This document shows, piece after piece, positions 52,637 through 60,877 of a stretch of 64,000 bases of DNA; within the stretch, counting starts at the first letter, position 1, and each line of letters starts with the position of its first letter. A program made the position numbers and the translations under genes. The notes beneath the pieces were generated by a model. It made no database searches. It had not been told where the DNA came from and saw only the letters and a list, made by a program, of their open reading frames with translations. Source of the DNA: Klebsiella quasivariicola (GTDB lineage Bacteria; Pseudomonadota; Gammaproteobacteria; Enterobacterales; Enterobacteriaceae); the NCBI RefSeq assembly GCF_002269255.1, contig NZ_CP022823.1:1240001-1304000 (forward strand). The letters are read 5' to 3'.

Positions 52637-53155
52637 TTACAGCCCGATTGCGCGGCGGTGCTGTTCCAGACGGTCGACGCCGTTCACCTTCTCGACCATG
52701 TTGACGGTGTCGATTTCGATGACGTCGCTACCATCAATCGTCAGGCGGTAATAGGTGCAAACGGTCGACAGTTTGGTCGAGGTGTTTTCACCCTGCTTAT
52801 TTTCGCCGCCGTCGATTTCTTTATGACGGCCACGCATGACGACCTCGACCGCGATGATTTCGCCGGTGTCGTCGCGCTGGTAGGATCCAGCAAAACGCAG
52901 CGGCACAGCGTCAGCACCCGGCGCGGCGTACTGCGCCCACAGAGCCACATCAGGCAGGCCACCGACAGACCACTCGACGGTGAGCGCATCATCGTCGAGA
53001 CCGAGGTCAATCGCCGCCGCCCCATTCATACCGCCGCCGCGATAGTTTTCGAGCTTGCGGGTCAGCTTCGGCAGCGTCACGGATTCAACAACGCCCATGT
53101 AGCTCAGACCGTCGTTGAACATATTCAGATATTTGAGTTTGCGGGGTAGTGCCAT
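52637..53155 (-). CDS. FII: Tail tube protein gpFII
   Basis: Major tail-tube subunit of the contractile P2-type tail, 172 aa. MALPRKLKYLNMFNDGLSYM, VESVTLPKLTRKLENYRGGGMNG and YYRLTIDGSDVIEIDTVNMVEKVNGVDRL are recognisable. 16 bp after FI. Confidence 0.95.
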   Translation of the reverse strand: MALPRKLKYLNMFNDGLSYMGVVESVTLPKLTRKLENYRGGGMNGAAAIDLGLDDDALTVEWSVGGLPDVALWAQYAAPGADAVPLRFAGSYQRDDTGEIIAVEVVMRGRHKEIDGGENKQGENTSTKLSTVCTYYRLTIDGSDVIEIDTVNMVEKVNGVDRLEQHRRAIGL

Positions 53156-53170
53156 GTTATTTCAGGCTCC

Positions 53171-54358
53171 TTAGCTGTTGACCGATTCGGCCAGATTCAC
53201 CAGATATTTATCGGTGATACGCTGGCGCAGGGTCAGGCTTTCCAGTGGTGGAACCGGCGTATAGTCGTAGTCGATATACAGTTTCCCGGCCTTGAGGGTT
53301 TCCTTATCGTTCGATTCCTCGTCGAACCAGCATTCACCGTCCACGATGTAGCCATTTGATTTCAGCTCGCGGAATTTGGCATTAATGCCGTCGACAATGT
53401 CACGGATGAGCGATGCGGTAATGGGCTTATCGACCGCCCACATGTGAGCCTCGGCCATCGTGTCGGCCAGCACCTGCGCGGAGCGGGTGTAGTTCTCAAA
53501 CAGGAAAAGTGGGTCATCAGAACAGGTGCGGTTACCCCAAAAGCGGAAACCATCTTTACGCACCAGCGTCGTGACCCCGGCCTCGTTGAGCAGGTCAGCA
53601 TCGGTGCCGGATGCCTGCAAATCCCAAAAGACTGACGCACTGATGCCGGTGACACCCTGCACGCCGACGTTAGACAGGGTTTTATGCCAGCCGACAGTCT
53701 GGTCGATGTAGGCGCGCAGGCCGAGTGCGCGCGCGGTGGCGTAGGCTGTTGCGGTGGCGTTCGTGGTGGTGTCCCATGCGAGGAAGTCAGGCCAGATGAC
53801 CATCAGCTCGCGCTGACTGAAATTCTCGCGATAGGCCATCGCCTCGGAAATGGTTTTACAACCCCATGCGCTGATATAGCCAAAGGCGCGCAGGCTGATA
53901 CAGACCGAAGCAAGTGCGACTGCGACCTCTTTGGTATCGAGACCCGGCACGCCGAGAATGCGCGGCTTAACGCCGGTGACCGCTTCGGCAGTCAATAGCG
54001 CCTTAATGCCGGTGTATTTACCGTTCTCATCCGTGCCGCCGATGATGTTAGAAATGGTCTGCGCCTGAGCTGCATCCGGGTCATCGTCGACACCTTCGGC
54101 AACGCGCACAACAACGGTGACGGGTTTTGACTGGTCGGCGATAGCCTGCAGGGAGGCAGACAACGTGCCTTTTTTACCGGCTTTCGCAATGGCGCTCTGC
54201 ACATTGGTAATCAGTACCGGCTCGTTGAGGGGGAATGTCTCGGCATCCGCATCGCTGGCCGTGCAGACCATGCCGACGATTGCGGTTGCAACAGTGGAAA
54301 TGACGCGGGTGCCGTCGTTAATCTCAAGCACCTGCACGCCGTGGTGAAAATCACTCAT
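53171..54358 (-). CDS. FI: Tail sheath protein gpFI
   Basis: Contractile sheath subunit, 395 aa. MSDFHHGVQVLEINDGTRVI, the tail-sheath motif around KALLTAEAVTGVKPRILGVPGLDTKEVA, RFWGNRTCSDDPLFLFENYTR and the C-terminal EYDYTPVPPLESLTL-like segment match P2 FI. It starts a new transcription unit after the fibre genes. Confidence 0.96.
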   Translation of the reverse strand: MSDFHHGVQVLEINDGTRVISTVATAIVGMVCTASDADAETFPLNEPVLITNVQSAIAKAGKKGTLSASLQAIADQSKPVTVVVRVAEGVDDDPDAAQAQTISNIIGGTDENGKYTGIKALLTAEAVTGVKPRILGVPGLDTKEVAVALASVCISLRAFGYISAWGCKTISEAMAYRENFSQRELMVIWPDFLAWDTTTNATATAYATARALGLRAYIDQTVGWHKTLSNVGVQGVTGISASVFWDLQASGTDADLLNEAGVTTLVRKDGFRFWGNRTCSDDPLFLFENYTRSAQVLADTMAEAHMWAVDKPITASLIRDIVDGINAKFRELKSNGYIVDGECWFDEESNDKETLKAGKLYIDYDYTPVPPLESLTLRQRITDKYLVNLAESVNS

Positions 54359-54460
54359 CCGGTTAACTCCGTGGTTAGTGGGCGAGTGTTATTGTCCTGA
54401 CTGGTCTGGTGAGGGGCTATTTATCGGCGATGGATAGCCGATGGCACATAAACAATTCAT

Positions 54461-54484
54461 AAAAAAGACGGGCATCAGCCCGCC
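54461..54484 (-). terminator. Terminator between fibre cassette and FI
   Basis: On the minus strand CGGGC-TGAT-GCCCG followed by TCTTTTTT. It lies just outside the left recombination site, so it ends the H-G transcript whichever orientation the cassette is in. Confidence 0.75.
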
Positions 54485-55171
54485 ATTCTTTCAAAGGTTG
54501 GTTTGGGAGATGCGAGCGGATACGTTGGTAGGCTGCTAAAAATACAGGTATTCACTGCCAGCGGGACAGTGACAAAAACGCCAGGCGCAAAAAAATGGCG
54601 AATTAAATGTCTCGGTGGGGGGGGCGGCAGTTCAGCTGCACCGGCAACGGGTAGTAACGAGGTTTCCGTGAGTAACGGGGGCGGCGCAGGGGCATATGCT
54701 GAGGGCATTTATGACGTATCGTCAATAACAACGGCGTCAGTCGTCATCGGTTCAGGCGGTGCAGGAGGAACGGCGGATTCAATATACGGCGCTGACGGCG
54801 GAGCTAGCTCAGTTGGTTCGTTTATTTCATCGCCCGGCGGGAAAGTTGGATTACCCGCCGGCCCGGCAAACCCACCATTTCAGCCCGTGGCCAATACTAA
54901 CAGCGATGGCCCGACTGGGTGGAATATTGTCGGCTCATCTGGAGCAGGGGCAGAACCAGCCGTAGCTGTTACATATAGCTATGCCGCTGGCTCGCGTGGT
55001 TCAAATAGTATATTTGGGGTAGGCGGATCGATTCCTGCAATTAATGACCCGGCAAATCCCGGTGGGGGCTATGGTTCTGGAGCATCCGGCTGTTCGAATG
55101 GCTCATCCCAACCAGCTAAATCAGGCGCAGCGGGACGCCCGGGAATCGTAATCATTGAGGAGCTGGCATAA
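54482..55171 (+). CDS. Silent alternative tail-fibre C-terminal segment (Sv'-like)
   Basis: A plus-strand frame of about 229 codons with no start of its own (the TTG at 54503 is not a likely start). Its first codons, AILSKVGLGDASGYVGRLL, align with AAILKYLGLGEAAKR of gpH across the recombination site, so inversion would join it in frame to the gpH N-terminal ~250 residues, giving a fibre of about 473 aa. The tip is glycine-rich (GGGGGSS, NGGGAGAYAEG, GSGGAGG, GADGGASS), like polyglycine receptor-binding tips of some phage adhesins. At present it should be unexpressed. It ends overlapping the next small gene. Confidence 0.85.
   Translation, partial: AILSKVGLGDASGYVGRLLKIQVFTASGTVTKTPGAKKWRIKCLGGGGGSSAAPATGSNEVSVSNGGGAGAYAEGIYDVSSITTASVVIGSGGAGGTADSIYGADGGASSVGSFISSPGGKVGLPAGPANPPFQPVANTNSDGPTGWNIVGSSGAGAEPAVAVTYSYAAGSRGSNSIFGVGGSIPAINDPANPGGGYGSGASGCSNGSSQPAKSGAAGRPGIVIIEELA
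54486..54511. repeat. Left inversion site (hix/gix/cix-like)
   Basis: A 26-base site made of two 12-base half-sites, TTCTTTCAAAGG and GGTTTGGGAGAT, around a two-base core TT (AA on the other strand). The plan equals Hin/Gin/Cin/Pin recombination sites. It shares 13 identical bases (TTGGTTTGGGAGA) in inverse orientation with the right site. Confidence 0.8.
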
Positions 55172-55353
55172 TGAGTAATTATGCGCTAGTTAAAAATGGC
55201 GTCGTTGAAAATGTTGTTGTATGGGATGGCACTGGAGACATTTTCGATGATTATATTACTGTGAATATTGACGACATATCGGCTGGTATCGACTGGACAT
55301 ATGACGGAGAGGCATTTGCCCCTCCGCCAGAAATTACTCCGCAGGAGGCGTAG
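55171..55353 (+). CDS. Small alternative fibre-assembly protein (U'-like)
   Basis: A 60-aa protein (MSNYALVKNGVVENVVVWDG) starting one base before the end of the alternative fibre tip (TAATG junction) and ending in a 20-base convergent overlap with gpG. The beginning, YALVKNGVVENVVVWDG, resembles small fibre chaperones found next to glycine-rich tips. It is presumed to help fold the alternative tip after inversion. Confidence 0.65.
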   Translation: MSNYALVKNGVVENVVVWDGTGDIFDDYITVNIDDISAGIDWTYDGEAFAPPPEITPQEA

Positions 55354-55765
55354 GCCATTCAATATCTGGCGCACCGGAAGTATCGACCAGCTCCAGTGCG
55401 TCCAGATAATCCAGCCACAAATTATATTGCACCAGTTCCTCACCTTTCAGGCGACCAATCGCCGCTTTACCAGGCCATTGCTTACTGTTTATGTATTCGT
55501 TGACCTGATTAATCAATTGCTGCTTTTTCAGTTCGGCTGCGGCAATTTGTTCCTCATGAGTTGGCGGTGGAATATCAATCCATGCAGGCATTCCGTCGAT
55601 GACACCTCTGTATTTTCCTTCTGGTGCTTCCTTCATAAATTCGGCAGCAACAGTGTCGTCAATTTCGATTCCATCATCGGGCCATTCGCCGGATTCCTGA
55701 TAAGCGATTTTAAGCTCCACAGGGAAAAACGCATTTTTATCGGCACTGAAAATATATTTCTGCAT
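55334..55765 (-). CDS. G: Tail-fibre assembly protein gpG (Tfa family)
   Basis: Chaperone for the current gpH tip, 143 aa. MQKYIFSADKNAFFPVELKIAYQESGEWPDDGIEID and the C-terminal helix EEQIAAAELKKQQLINQVNEYINSKQWPGKAAIGRLKGEE are typical of Tfa proteins (regions about 1-36 and 76-115). It follows H by 2 bp inside the invertible segment, so fibre tip and chaperone switch together. Confidence 0.9.
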   Translation of the reverse strand: MQKYIFSADKNAFFPVELKIAYQESGEWPDDGIEIDDTVAAEFMKEAPEGKYRGVIDGMPAWIDIPPPTHEEQIAAAELKKQQLINQVNEYINSKQWPGKAAIGRLKGEELVQYNLWLDYLDALELVDTSGAPDIEWPTPPAE

Positions 55766-55767
55766 TT

Positions 55768-56871
55768 CTACCGTCCTATCGAAATATAACTGAATCTGTA
55801 TTGCTGTGAGATATCACTGGTTGCCACACGCCACGCTGAATTACTGATATGTTCAAAATTTACAGACAAAACCTGCGGGGCAGGAATCGACGGGTCTGAC
55901 TGAACGGCATCAGACATAACACTGACTGAAACCATCGGCTGATTAGGGAATGGTATAGGGAAGTGTCCACTGATAAAGCGGGTCGTGTTTCCTGCAAAAG
56001 TGCCAAACTGAACAATATATCCACCTGGTAGCCTGAACCATCCCGAACCAGAAGCGAATGCTCCCATATCCGGTATCTGATTATCTCCTGTGCCCACATC
56101 CCTTTTCGCCGCTTCTCCCAAACCAAGGTATTTGAGAATAGCGGCGACATCTTTCCCTGACAGGTCTGTTAGCGTCTTATCCAGCGGCTGCTTATTCGCC
56201 AGTTCCCCGGATACAAGGGCGGCAATAACCGCCTGCACAAACCCCGCTGTAGCAACTTGTGTATCATTTGCTACGACCGGCGGCGTGGGTGCTTTTGGCT
56301 TGCCGGTAAATGTCGGGCTGTCCTTTGTCGCATATTGTGAATGCGGGTCAGCCGCCGCAAGGTGTTTAGATATCAAGTCATCGACATACAGTTTCAGCTC
56401 AATTGCCTTGTCATCGGCATATTTTCGGGTTGCCAGCACAACCGACTGGTCAATTTTCAGAGTAATAGACGACGTGCTTGACACAATCAGAATCATGCGA
56501 ATGGTCTGCGTGCGTCCGCTTCCCTCCTGCAGTTGCGGCTTGTAGGTCTCAGGGCAGTTCGCCACGGCAATAAGAATGCCGTCGTCATCGTAGAGACCAA
56601 TCTCGCGAATCCAGAAACCACCCTCATTCTCGGGAATAATCTGTTCCGCAATAATCTGGCTGGTATTGGCCGGGTCAACGGTCAGCAGGTTCAGCGGTGC
56701 GATGCGTTTCTGGTTAATGAGCTTCGTCTGCGCCGGGTCAGGGGTCGGCAACGTACCATTCGCATCACCGACGGCCATCTGCGTCAGGTTGAGTTTGGTA
56801 CCGAGTGCCGCCGCGTTCGCCAGCCGCGCCGCGCCCTGATTGGTCAGAATGGCAAAATATTTTGCGGTCAT
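55768..56871 (-). CDS. H: Tail fibre gpH (current orientation)
   Basis: Receptor-binding fibre attached to the P2 baseplate. The 367-aa protein has the conserved P2 gpH N-terminus (KYFAILTNQGAARLANAAALGTKLNLTQMAVGDANGTLPTPDP), a middle with HLAAADPHSQYATKDSPTFTGKPKAPTPP, and a C-terminal tip of about 115 residues (from GEAAKRDVGTGDN) that lies inside the invertible segment. The tip, PDMGAFASGSGWFRLPGGYIVQFGTF, is of the gp37/Mu-S type. The crossover falls at AILKYLGLGE, residues about 244-253. Confidence 0.93.
   Translation of the reverse strand: MTAKYFAILTNQGAARLANAAALGTKLNLTQMAVGDANGTLPTPDPAQTKLINQKRIAPLNLLTVDPANTSQIIAEQIIPENEGGFWIREIGLYDDDGILIAVANCPETYKPQLQEGSGRTQTIRMILIVSSTSSITLKIDQSVVLATRKYADDKAIELKLYVDDLISKHLAAADPHSQYATKDSPTFTGKPKAPTPPVVANDTQVATAGFVQAVIAALVSGELANKQPLDKTLTDLSGKDVAAILKYLGLGEAAKRDVGTGDNQIPDMGAFASGSGWFRLPGGYIVQFGTFAGNTTRFISGHFPIPFPNQPMVSVSVMSDAVQSDPSIPAPQVLSVNFEHISNSAWRVATSDISQQYRFSYISIGR
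56113..56138. repeat. Right inversion site (hix/gix/cix-like)
   Basis: Half-sites TTCTCCCAAACC and GGTATTTGAGAA around an AA core; the halves are inverted copies with 9 of 12 matches. It lies within gpH at the join of constant and variable parts and is inverted relative to the left site. Confidence 0.82.
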
Positions 56872-57476
56872 GCGTTCACTCTCAGATTATCAATCAAATG
56901 GATGGCCGAGGCCGGGTAATATTCACCGCCGACGACAATCTCCTCGGGGGTGTAGGGGTAAACAGTCAGCGCGTCGCCGTGATAGCATCCCGCGCCGACA
57001 TACAGTTCGCCGGTCGAGCTCAGACTGATAGCCAGCCCGGTCAGGTGGCGACTTGCCGGTTTGGCGTCTTCAATCAGTCGCTCAAGCTCCTGATACATTT
57101 CGTCAGTGATGCCGCTGTCGAGGACGCCAACAACGAGGCGGAATGTGCCTGGCTCCTCGTCGAGTTGCCACCACTCGCGCACCTCAATCAGAAAGCCGAG
57201 CGGCTCGACGACCCGACGCAATGCGCTGATGGTACCTTTGTGCTGATGGACGAAAAACGAGGACGCGCAGACGCTGCGCTTTGTCGCCTCCGGCCATTTC
57301 TCATCCCACCTGTCGACCGACAGCGCCCACGCCAGATACGGCAGCAGCTTTACCGGGCAGGTGCGCCAGTTCCACAGGGTGCGCAGCGGTACCGGCACGC
57401 GCTGAATCTCAGAGAGTGCAGCAGCGGCGGCAACTTCCAGCGGCGACGAGCCAACGGGTAACAGCCTGTCACTCAT
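56868..57476 (-). CDS. I: Baseplate protein gpI
   Basis: P2 gpI-like baseplate subunit (gp53/57-type region), 202 aa. MSDRLLPVGSSPLEVAAAAA, LRTLWNWRTCPVKLLPYLAWALSVDRWDEKWPE and GTISALRRVVEPLGFLIEVREWW are strongly conserved in P2-type phages. It overlaps both H and J by a few bases. Confidence 0.95.
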   Translation of the reverse strand: MSDRLLPVGSSPLEVAAAAALSEIQRVPVPLRTLWNWRTCPVKLLPYLAWALSVDRWDEKWPEATKRSVCASSFFVHQHKGTISALRRVVEPLGFLIEVREWWQLDEEPGTFRLVVGVLDSGITDEMYQELERLIEDAKPASRHLTGLAISLSSTGELYVGAGCYHGDALTVYPYTPEEIVVGGEYYPASAIHLIDNLRVNA

Positions 57477-58377
57477 CCGAGCCCCCGATAGTTATCTGGT
57501 ACTCGGTGCAGTTCGACGCCTGCGACTTACTCAGCACAATATCGGTCTGAGGTGATGCCAGCTCGACACGCTGCACCCCCTCAACATGCAGCGCCGCGTA
57601 AATGGCCGACAGACGGATATCACGCCCGAGGCGGTGCTGCGCGCTGATGTAGCTCTGCAGCTTCTGCTCTGATGCCAGCCTGATGGGTTCAGATTCGGGG
57701 CCGGGGTAAACGTAGAGCGTCGCGTCAATCTGGTACGGCACAATCTCGGCTGACTGGACGGTAACCCGGTCGGCCACCGGGCGCACATCTTCGGCATTCA
57801 GCGCTTTATCAACAATCGCCAGTAGTTCAGGACTAGCAGTGCCGTCACCCTCGCGCGATAGCACGGTAATCGTCACGCAGGCTGGCGACGGACTTGCGAC
57901 CGAGACGTCAGCGACCCGCCCGTCGGCGCTGCGACCGTGATACTCATATGCCCCGACCGGACCCGCCACGCTCAATCCCTCAAACGCCTGTTGCGTGCGC
58001 AGTCGCAGGTCAGTATCGGATTCCATAACGGCAGGTGTCGGCGGAATGGTGGTGTCATCCGCCGGGGCGATGGTCAGGCGTTCGGTATTGTTGTTCCCTG
58101 CCACGACGTCGAGGTCGTTACCGGCGGAATAGGCCAGCGTCACCGCCTGCGCGGCTTCATTCACCCGCTGACGCCAAATAACTTCACGGTAGGCGTTTTC
58201 CTGCAGCAGCTTAACAATCGGCTCTGACTCAAGCGCGAGCGTCCGGGCAATGGACTCCTGCTGGTCTTCGGGATAGAGCGAAATCAGCGTCGCAATGCGT
58301 TCCGCAAGGATGGTTTCATAGTCCAGTTCCTCAACCACGTCGGGAACGGGTAACTGACTCAGGTCAACGGTTGCCAT
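57469..58377 (-). CDS. J: Baseplate wedge protein gpJ
   Basis: P2 gpJ, the gp6-like wedge protein, 302 aa. VDLSQLPVPDVVEELDYETILAERIATLISLYP at the start, SDTDLRLRTQQAFEGLSVAGPVGAYEYH in the middle and the ADRVTVQSAEIVPYQIDATLYVYPGPE region are diagnostic. Lies 6 bp after W. Confidence 0.95.
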   Translation of the reverse strand: MATVDLSQLPVPDVVEELDYETILAERIATLISLYPEDQQESIARTLALESEPIVKLLQENAYREVIWRQRVNEAAQAVTLAYSAGNDLDVVAGNNNTERLTIAPADDTTIPPTPAVMESDTDLRLRTQQAFEGLSVAGPVGAYEYHGRSADGRVADVSVASPSPACVTITVLSREGDGTASPELLAIVDKALNAEDVRPVADRVTVQSAEIVPYQIDATLYVYPGPESEPIRLASEQKLQSYISAQHRLGRDIRLSAIYAALHVEGVQRVELASPQTDIVLSKSQASNCTEYQITIGGSDE

Positions 58378-58383
58378 AGTGAT

Positions 58384-58731
58384 TTAACTCAGTGAAACAG
58401 TGGTTGAAACTGACGCACCGGTATCGGTACGCATCCCGGTAATATCGACATACATTTCGCCAGCGTCGCCGGTCTCAAAGCTGATGGCGGTAAGCCGGAT
58501 GCGCGGCTCCCACTTCTGGATAGCCGAATAGCACGCCACCATAATTTGCAGCCTGAGCGCCGGGTTTTGCGGCATATCAATCAGCGCCGACAGAAGCGAG
58601 CCATATTCACGGCGCATCACCCGCGAGCCGACCGGCGTCAGCAGTATGTCGCGCATGCTCTGACTGATGTGCTCAGTGTCGCTGATGCCGAGGCCGGTAT
58701 TTCGGTTCATCCCCTGATAGCGCGCCGTCAT
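58384..58731 (-). CDS. W: Baseplate wedge protein gpW
   Basis: P2 gpW, a gp25-like wedge protein, 115 aa. GMNRNTGLGISDTEHISQSMRDILLTPVGSRVMRREYGSLL contains the gp25 family signature (residues about 6-46). It overlaps V by four bases. Confidence 0.95.
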   Translation of the reverse strand: MTARYQGMNRNTGLGISDTEHISQSMRDILLTPVGSRVMRREYGSLLSALIDMPQNPALRLQIMVACYSAIQKWEPRIRLTAISFETGDAGEMYVDITGMRTDTGASVSTTVSLS

Positions 58732-59363
58732 AACGGAGCCCCCGTTTGCCCGCCGCTGTCGCCCGGGTGTTTATGGGTGTGGAGCACCTTGCCATTAGAC
58801 GACAGTGACCCGCCGGAATGTTCGATATTGCCGCTCATCTTGCCGCCTTTCTGCACCTCAAGCGTCGCCGTCGTCAGCTTATTGGTGCAAATCACCTCCG
58901 GGGTGTCGAGGGTGATACTGGTCGAGGCTTTCACCAGTACCAGCGGCACGGTTGCGGTGATGGACTCCGATGCCGTCACGTCGGCCGTTTTTATGCCGCT
59001 GACCGTCAGCGCGCCGGTTTCGGGCTCGTACTCAATGACCGCACCATCAGGGAAAGCCACATGCCACGCATCCGCCGAGGCCGACGGAGCGGGGTTATCG
59101 TCGGAGAAAATACCCGGCAGCACGAAAGCGGTATCAAGCTCACCACCGATTGCCAGCAGCAGAACCTGCTCACCGACCGAGGGAGCCCACCACGTCCGCG
59201 AACGACCGGCGCGGGTGGTCAGCCAGTTCAGCCATGTTGTCTGGATCCCGCCGCTTTGTACGCGGCACAGCCCCTGCACGGTATCAACCTCAGTCACCAC
59301 ACCTGAGCGGATGAGGTTGCGAATCGCGCGTGCGAGCTCCTGTATCGTGGATAACGTATTCAT
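58728..59363 (-). CDS. V: Baseplate spike protein gpV
   Basis: Membrane-piercing spike at the tail tip, 211 aa. The OB-fold domain (GVVTEVDTVQGLCRVQSGGIQTTWLNWLTTRAGRSRTWWAPSVGEQVLLL, residues about 19-69) is followed by a beta-helical stem and the metal-binding HTHKHPGDSGGQTG tip with the H-x-H motif. The first gene after the S-V gap, where P2 has a late promoter. Confidence 0.95.
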   Translation of the reverse strand: MNTLSTIQELARAIRNLIRSGVVTEVDTVQGLCRVQSGGIQTTWLNWLTTRAGRSRTWWAPSVGEQVLLLAIGGELDTAFVLPGIFSDDNPAPSASADAWHVAFPDGAVIEYEPETGALTVSGIKTADVTASESITATVPLVLVKASTSITLDTPEVICTNKLTTATLEVQKGGKMSGNIEHSGGSLSSNGKVLHTHKHPGDSGGQTGAPL

Positions 59364-59431
59364 AGTGCAAGGATGCCTCTGGTCTGGAGTCGCGCCAATT
59401 CGCGCGGCTCCGGTGGTGGTTCACACAATAT

Positions 59432-59881
59432 TTATTTGCCGAGGTGCCTGATAATGACGTCTTCAATCATCTGCTCATCGTCGCGGGTGAAACCGAGCAA
59501 CGGGCGGGCATCGTACTGCACATCCCGGCTGTTGCGGTTTGGCCGGTCTTTGAGCCCGTACTGATGCACCCGCGCCATGCGCTGCACCTTGCCGGTAAAC
59601 TCCACCACCGCCGCACTGTCGCTGCCTTTAGCTTTCATAAAGCGACTGGTGCGCAGTTTGGCGAACATTTCACGTTTAATCCGACCTTTCTTGCTCCGCA
59701 CCGGCTGGCGCTTACGCGCGGCATACGGGGTGCCGTCGGGTGCCTGCTGGCGCTTGATGCGCTGTTGCTGACTGGTACGCAACTTTTTCGCAATCTCAGC
59801 CGCCATTTGCCGACGCGCCGCCGGTGACAGGCTGGCAATCAGACCGGCAAGACGTTCCTGCAGCGCGGTTAACTCACTCAT
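59432..59881 (-). CDS. S: Tail completion protein gpS
   Basis: P2 gpS-like protein needed for joining tails to heads, 149 aa, very basic (KKLRTSQQQRIKRQQAPDGTPYAARKRQPVRSKKGRIKREMF, residues about 31-73). RNSRDVQYDARPLLGFTRDDEQMIEDVIIRHL at the C-terminus is typical. It overlaps R by eight bases. Confidence 0.93.
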   Translation of the reverse strand: MSELTALQERLAGLIASLSPAARRQMAAEIAKKLRTSQQQRIKRQQAPDGTPYAARKRQPVRSKKGRIKREMFAKLRTSRFMKAKGSDSAAVVEFTGKVQRMARVHQYGLKDRPNRNSRDVQYDARPLLGFTRDDEQMIEDVIIRHLGK

Positions 59882-60350
59882 TCCACTTACTCACCAGTTC
59901 GCCGTTAACGTACAGCTCGACCGGGCGCGTCACCGGCTCAGGCAGTGGCGGCTCAGGGGCATAGCTGACGTGCAGCGCGCCGTCGACCTCTTTGACGAGC
60001 GTGCGCTCGGTGAGCCTCAGGCTGATACTGATATCAAGCGAATCGTCGTTATTGATATCAATAATCCAGGTGAATCCTTTTTCCCGGCCGTCGTCGGTGG
60101 TCATAATGTCCGGCTGATGTTCACGCAGCCACGCCTGCACCGGCACGAATATCAAATCGAGGTCGCCGGTGAAGTCGGTCACCACCACGTTAAGCACGTA
60201 CACTTTTTCAAACGACAGCGAGCTCGCCAGTCGGGAATCGGTATGTCCGTTGTCGGCAAACAGGCGCAGCATATCGGGGTTGTTTCGGAGCTGCGGCACG
60301 GCGTTAATCAGCGCTTTGCGCAGGCTTTTGTGCTTCTGCATCGAGTTCAT
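59874..60350 (-). CDS. R: Tail completion protein gpR
   Basis: P2 gpR, 158 aa. QKHKSLRKALINAVPQLRNNPDMLRLFADNGH and SLSFEKVYVLNVVVTDFTGDLDLIFVPVQAWLREHQPDI are typical. The frame starts within the end of lysC; either ATG (MNS or MQK) could serve. Confidence 0.93.
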   Translation of the reverse strand: MNSMQKHKSLRKALINAVPQLRNNPDMLRLFADNGHTDSRLASSLSFEKVYVLNVVVTDFTGDLDLIFVPVQAWLREHQPDIMTTDDGREKGFTWIIDINNDDSLDISISLRLTERTLVKEVDGALHVSYAPEPPLPEPVTRPVELYVNGELVSKWNE

Positions 60351-60594
60351 CCTGACAGTGTTTGACGGTTTTAACCTGCAGCGCGCAGGCGGTCAGCGCG
60401 CCCTCAAGGCGGCGGATATCCGCGCTCAGGTCGCCATTGGTTTTCGGGTCACTTCCCGGCATCGGGCAAAGGCTCACCCTCGGGCATCCGTTTACCACAA
60501 TCACCGGCGCTGGCGCAGGCGGTGCGGATGTGCAGCCGACGCACAACGTCAGGCAGAGCAGCGTTATACCAGCGGCGAAAGGCTTCATTTTCAT
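60304..60594 (-). CDS. lysC: Outer-membrane spanin LysC (Rz1-like lipoprotein)
   Basis: Rz1-type spanin partner that disrupts the outer membrane at lysis. The 96-aa frame has a lipoprotein signal (MKMKPFAAGITLLCLTLCVGC, lipobox LCVGC) and the proline-rich TSAPPAPAPVIV. It begins inside lysB in another frame and ends in the start of R, the usual nested layout of P2 lysB/lysC. Confidence 0.88.
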   Translation of the reverse strand: MKMKPFAAGITLLCLTLCVGCTSAPPAPAPVIVVNGCPRVSLCPMPGSDPKTNGDLSADIRRLEGALTACALQVKTVKHCQDELDAEAQKPAQSAD

Positions 60595-60877
60595 TAAGTA
60601 ACCTCGTTATCGTCTGCTCACGGCGGCTGGCTTCCTCGCTGGCCTTTGCGAGCTGTTCGCGCAGTTCCACCTGCGCGGATTCATTACGTCGGGCGAGCGT
60701 ACCGGCAACACTGAGCTGATTTTTCAGCATGCCAATCGTCGTCTTTTGCTCGCTCGCGACGCGATTTGCCGTCTCAAAGGAGCGGGTTAAATTGCCGTTC
60801 TCATGGCGCAACCACAGCAGCCCGAGCACAGCCAGCACCAGCGCAGAGGCCAGAAACATCACAATGACTCTGGACAC
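60449..60877 (-). CDS. lysB: Inner-membrane spanin LysB (Rz-like)
   Basis: Rz-type spanin, 142 aa: one N-terminal membrane anchor (VIVMFLASALVLAVLGLLWL) and a long coiled-coil periplasmic part (SFETANRVASEQKTTIGML... LAKASEEASRREQTITRLLNENEAFRRWY). Forms a complex with LysC. The start overlaps the end of lysA. Confidence 0.9.
   Translation of the reverse strand: MSRVIVMFLASALVLAVLGLLWLRHENGNLTRSFETANRVASEQKTTIGMLKNQLSVAGTLARRNESAQVELREQLAKASEEASRREQTITRLLNENEAFRRWYNAALPDVVRRLHIRTACASAGDCGKRMPEGEPLPDAGK

Larger units (their letters stand above)
54486..56138. other. Invertible tail-fibre cassette
   Basis: A 1.65-kb segment bounded by inverted 26-base sites. It holds, leftward, the gpH C-terminal part and the gpG chaperone, and rightward the silent alternative tip and a 60-aa chaperone-like gene. 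The layout equals Sv-U / U'-Sv' of the Mu G and P1 C segments. Inversion would switch host range. No serine invertase gene is visible beside it or anywhere in the window. Confidence 0.85.

Noticed and set aside
54503..54520. TTG at 54503 as a real start of the fibre-tip gene
   Set aside because: Homology to gpH continues upstream of it to the inversion site and no ribosome site precedes it; it is an internal codon of a tip meant to be joined by inversion.
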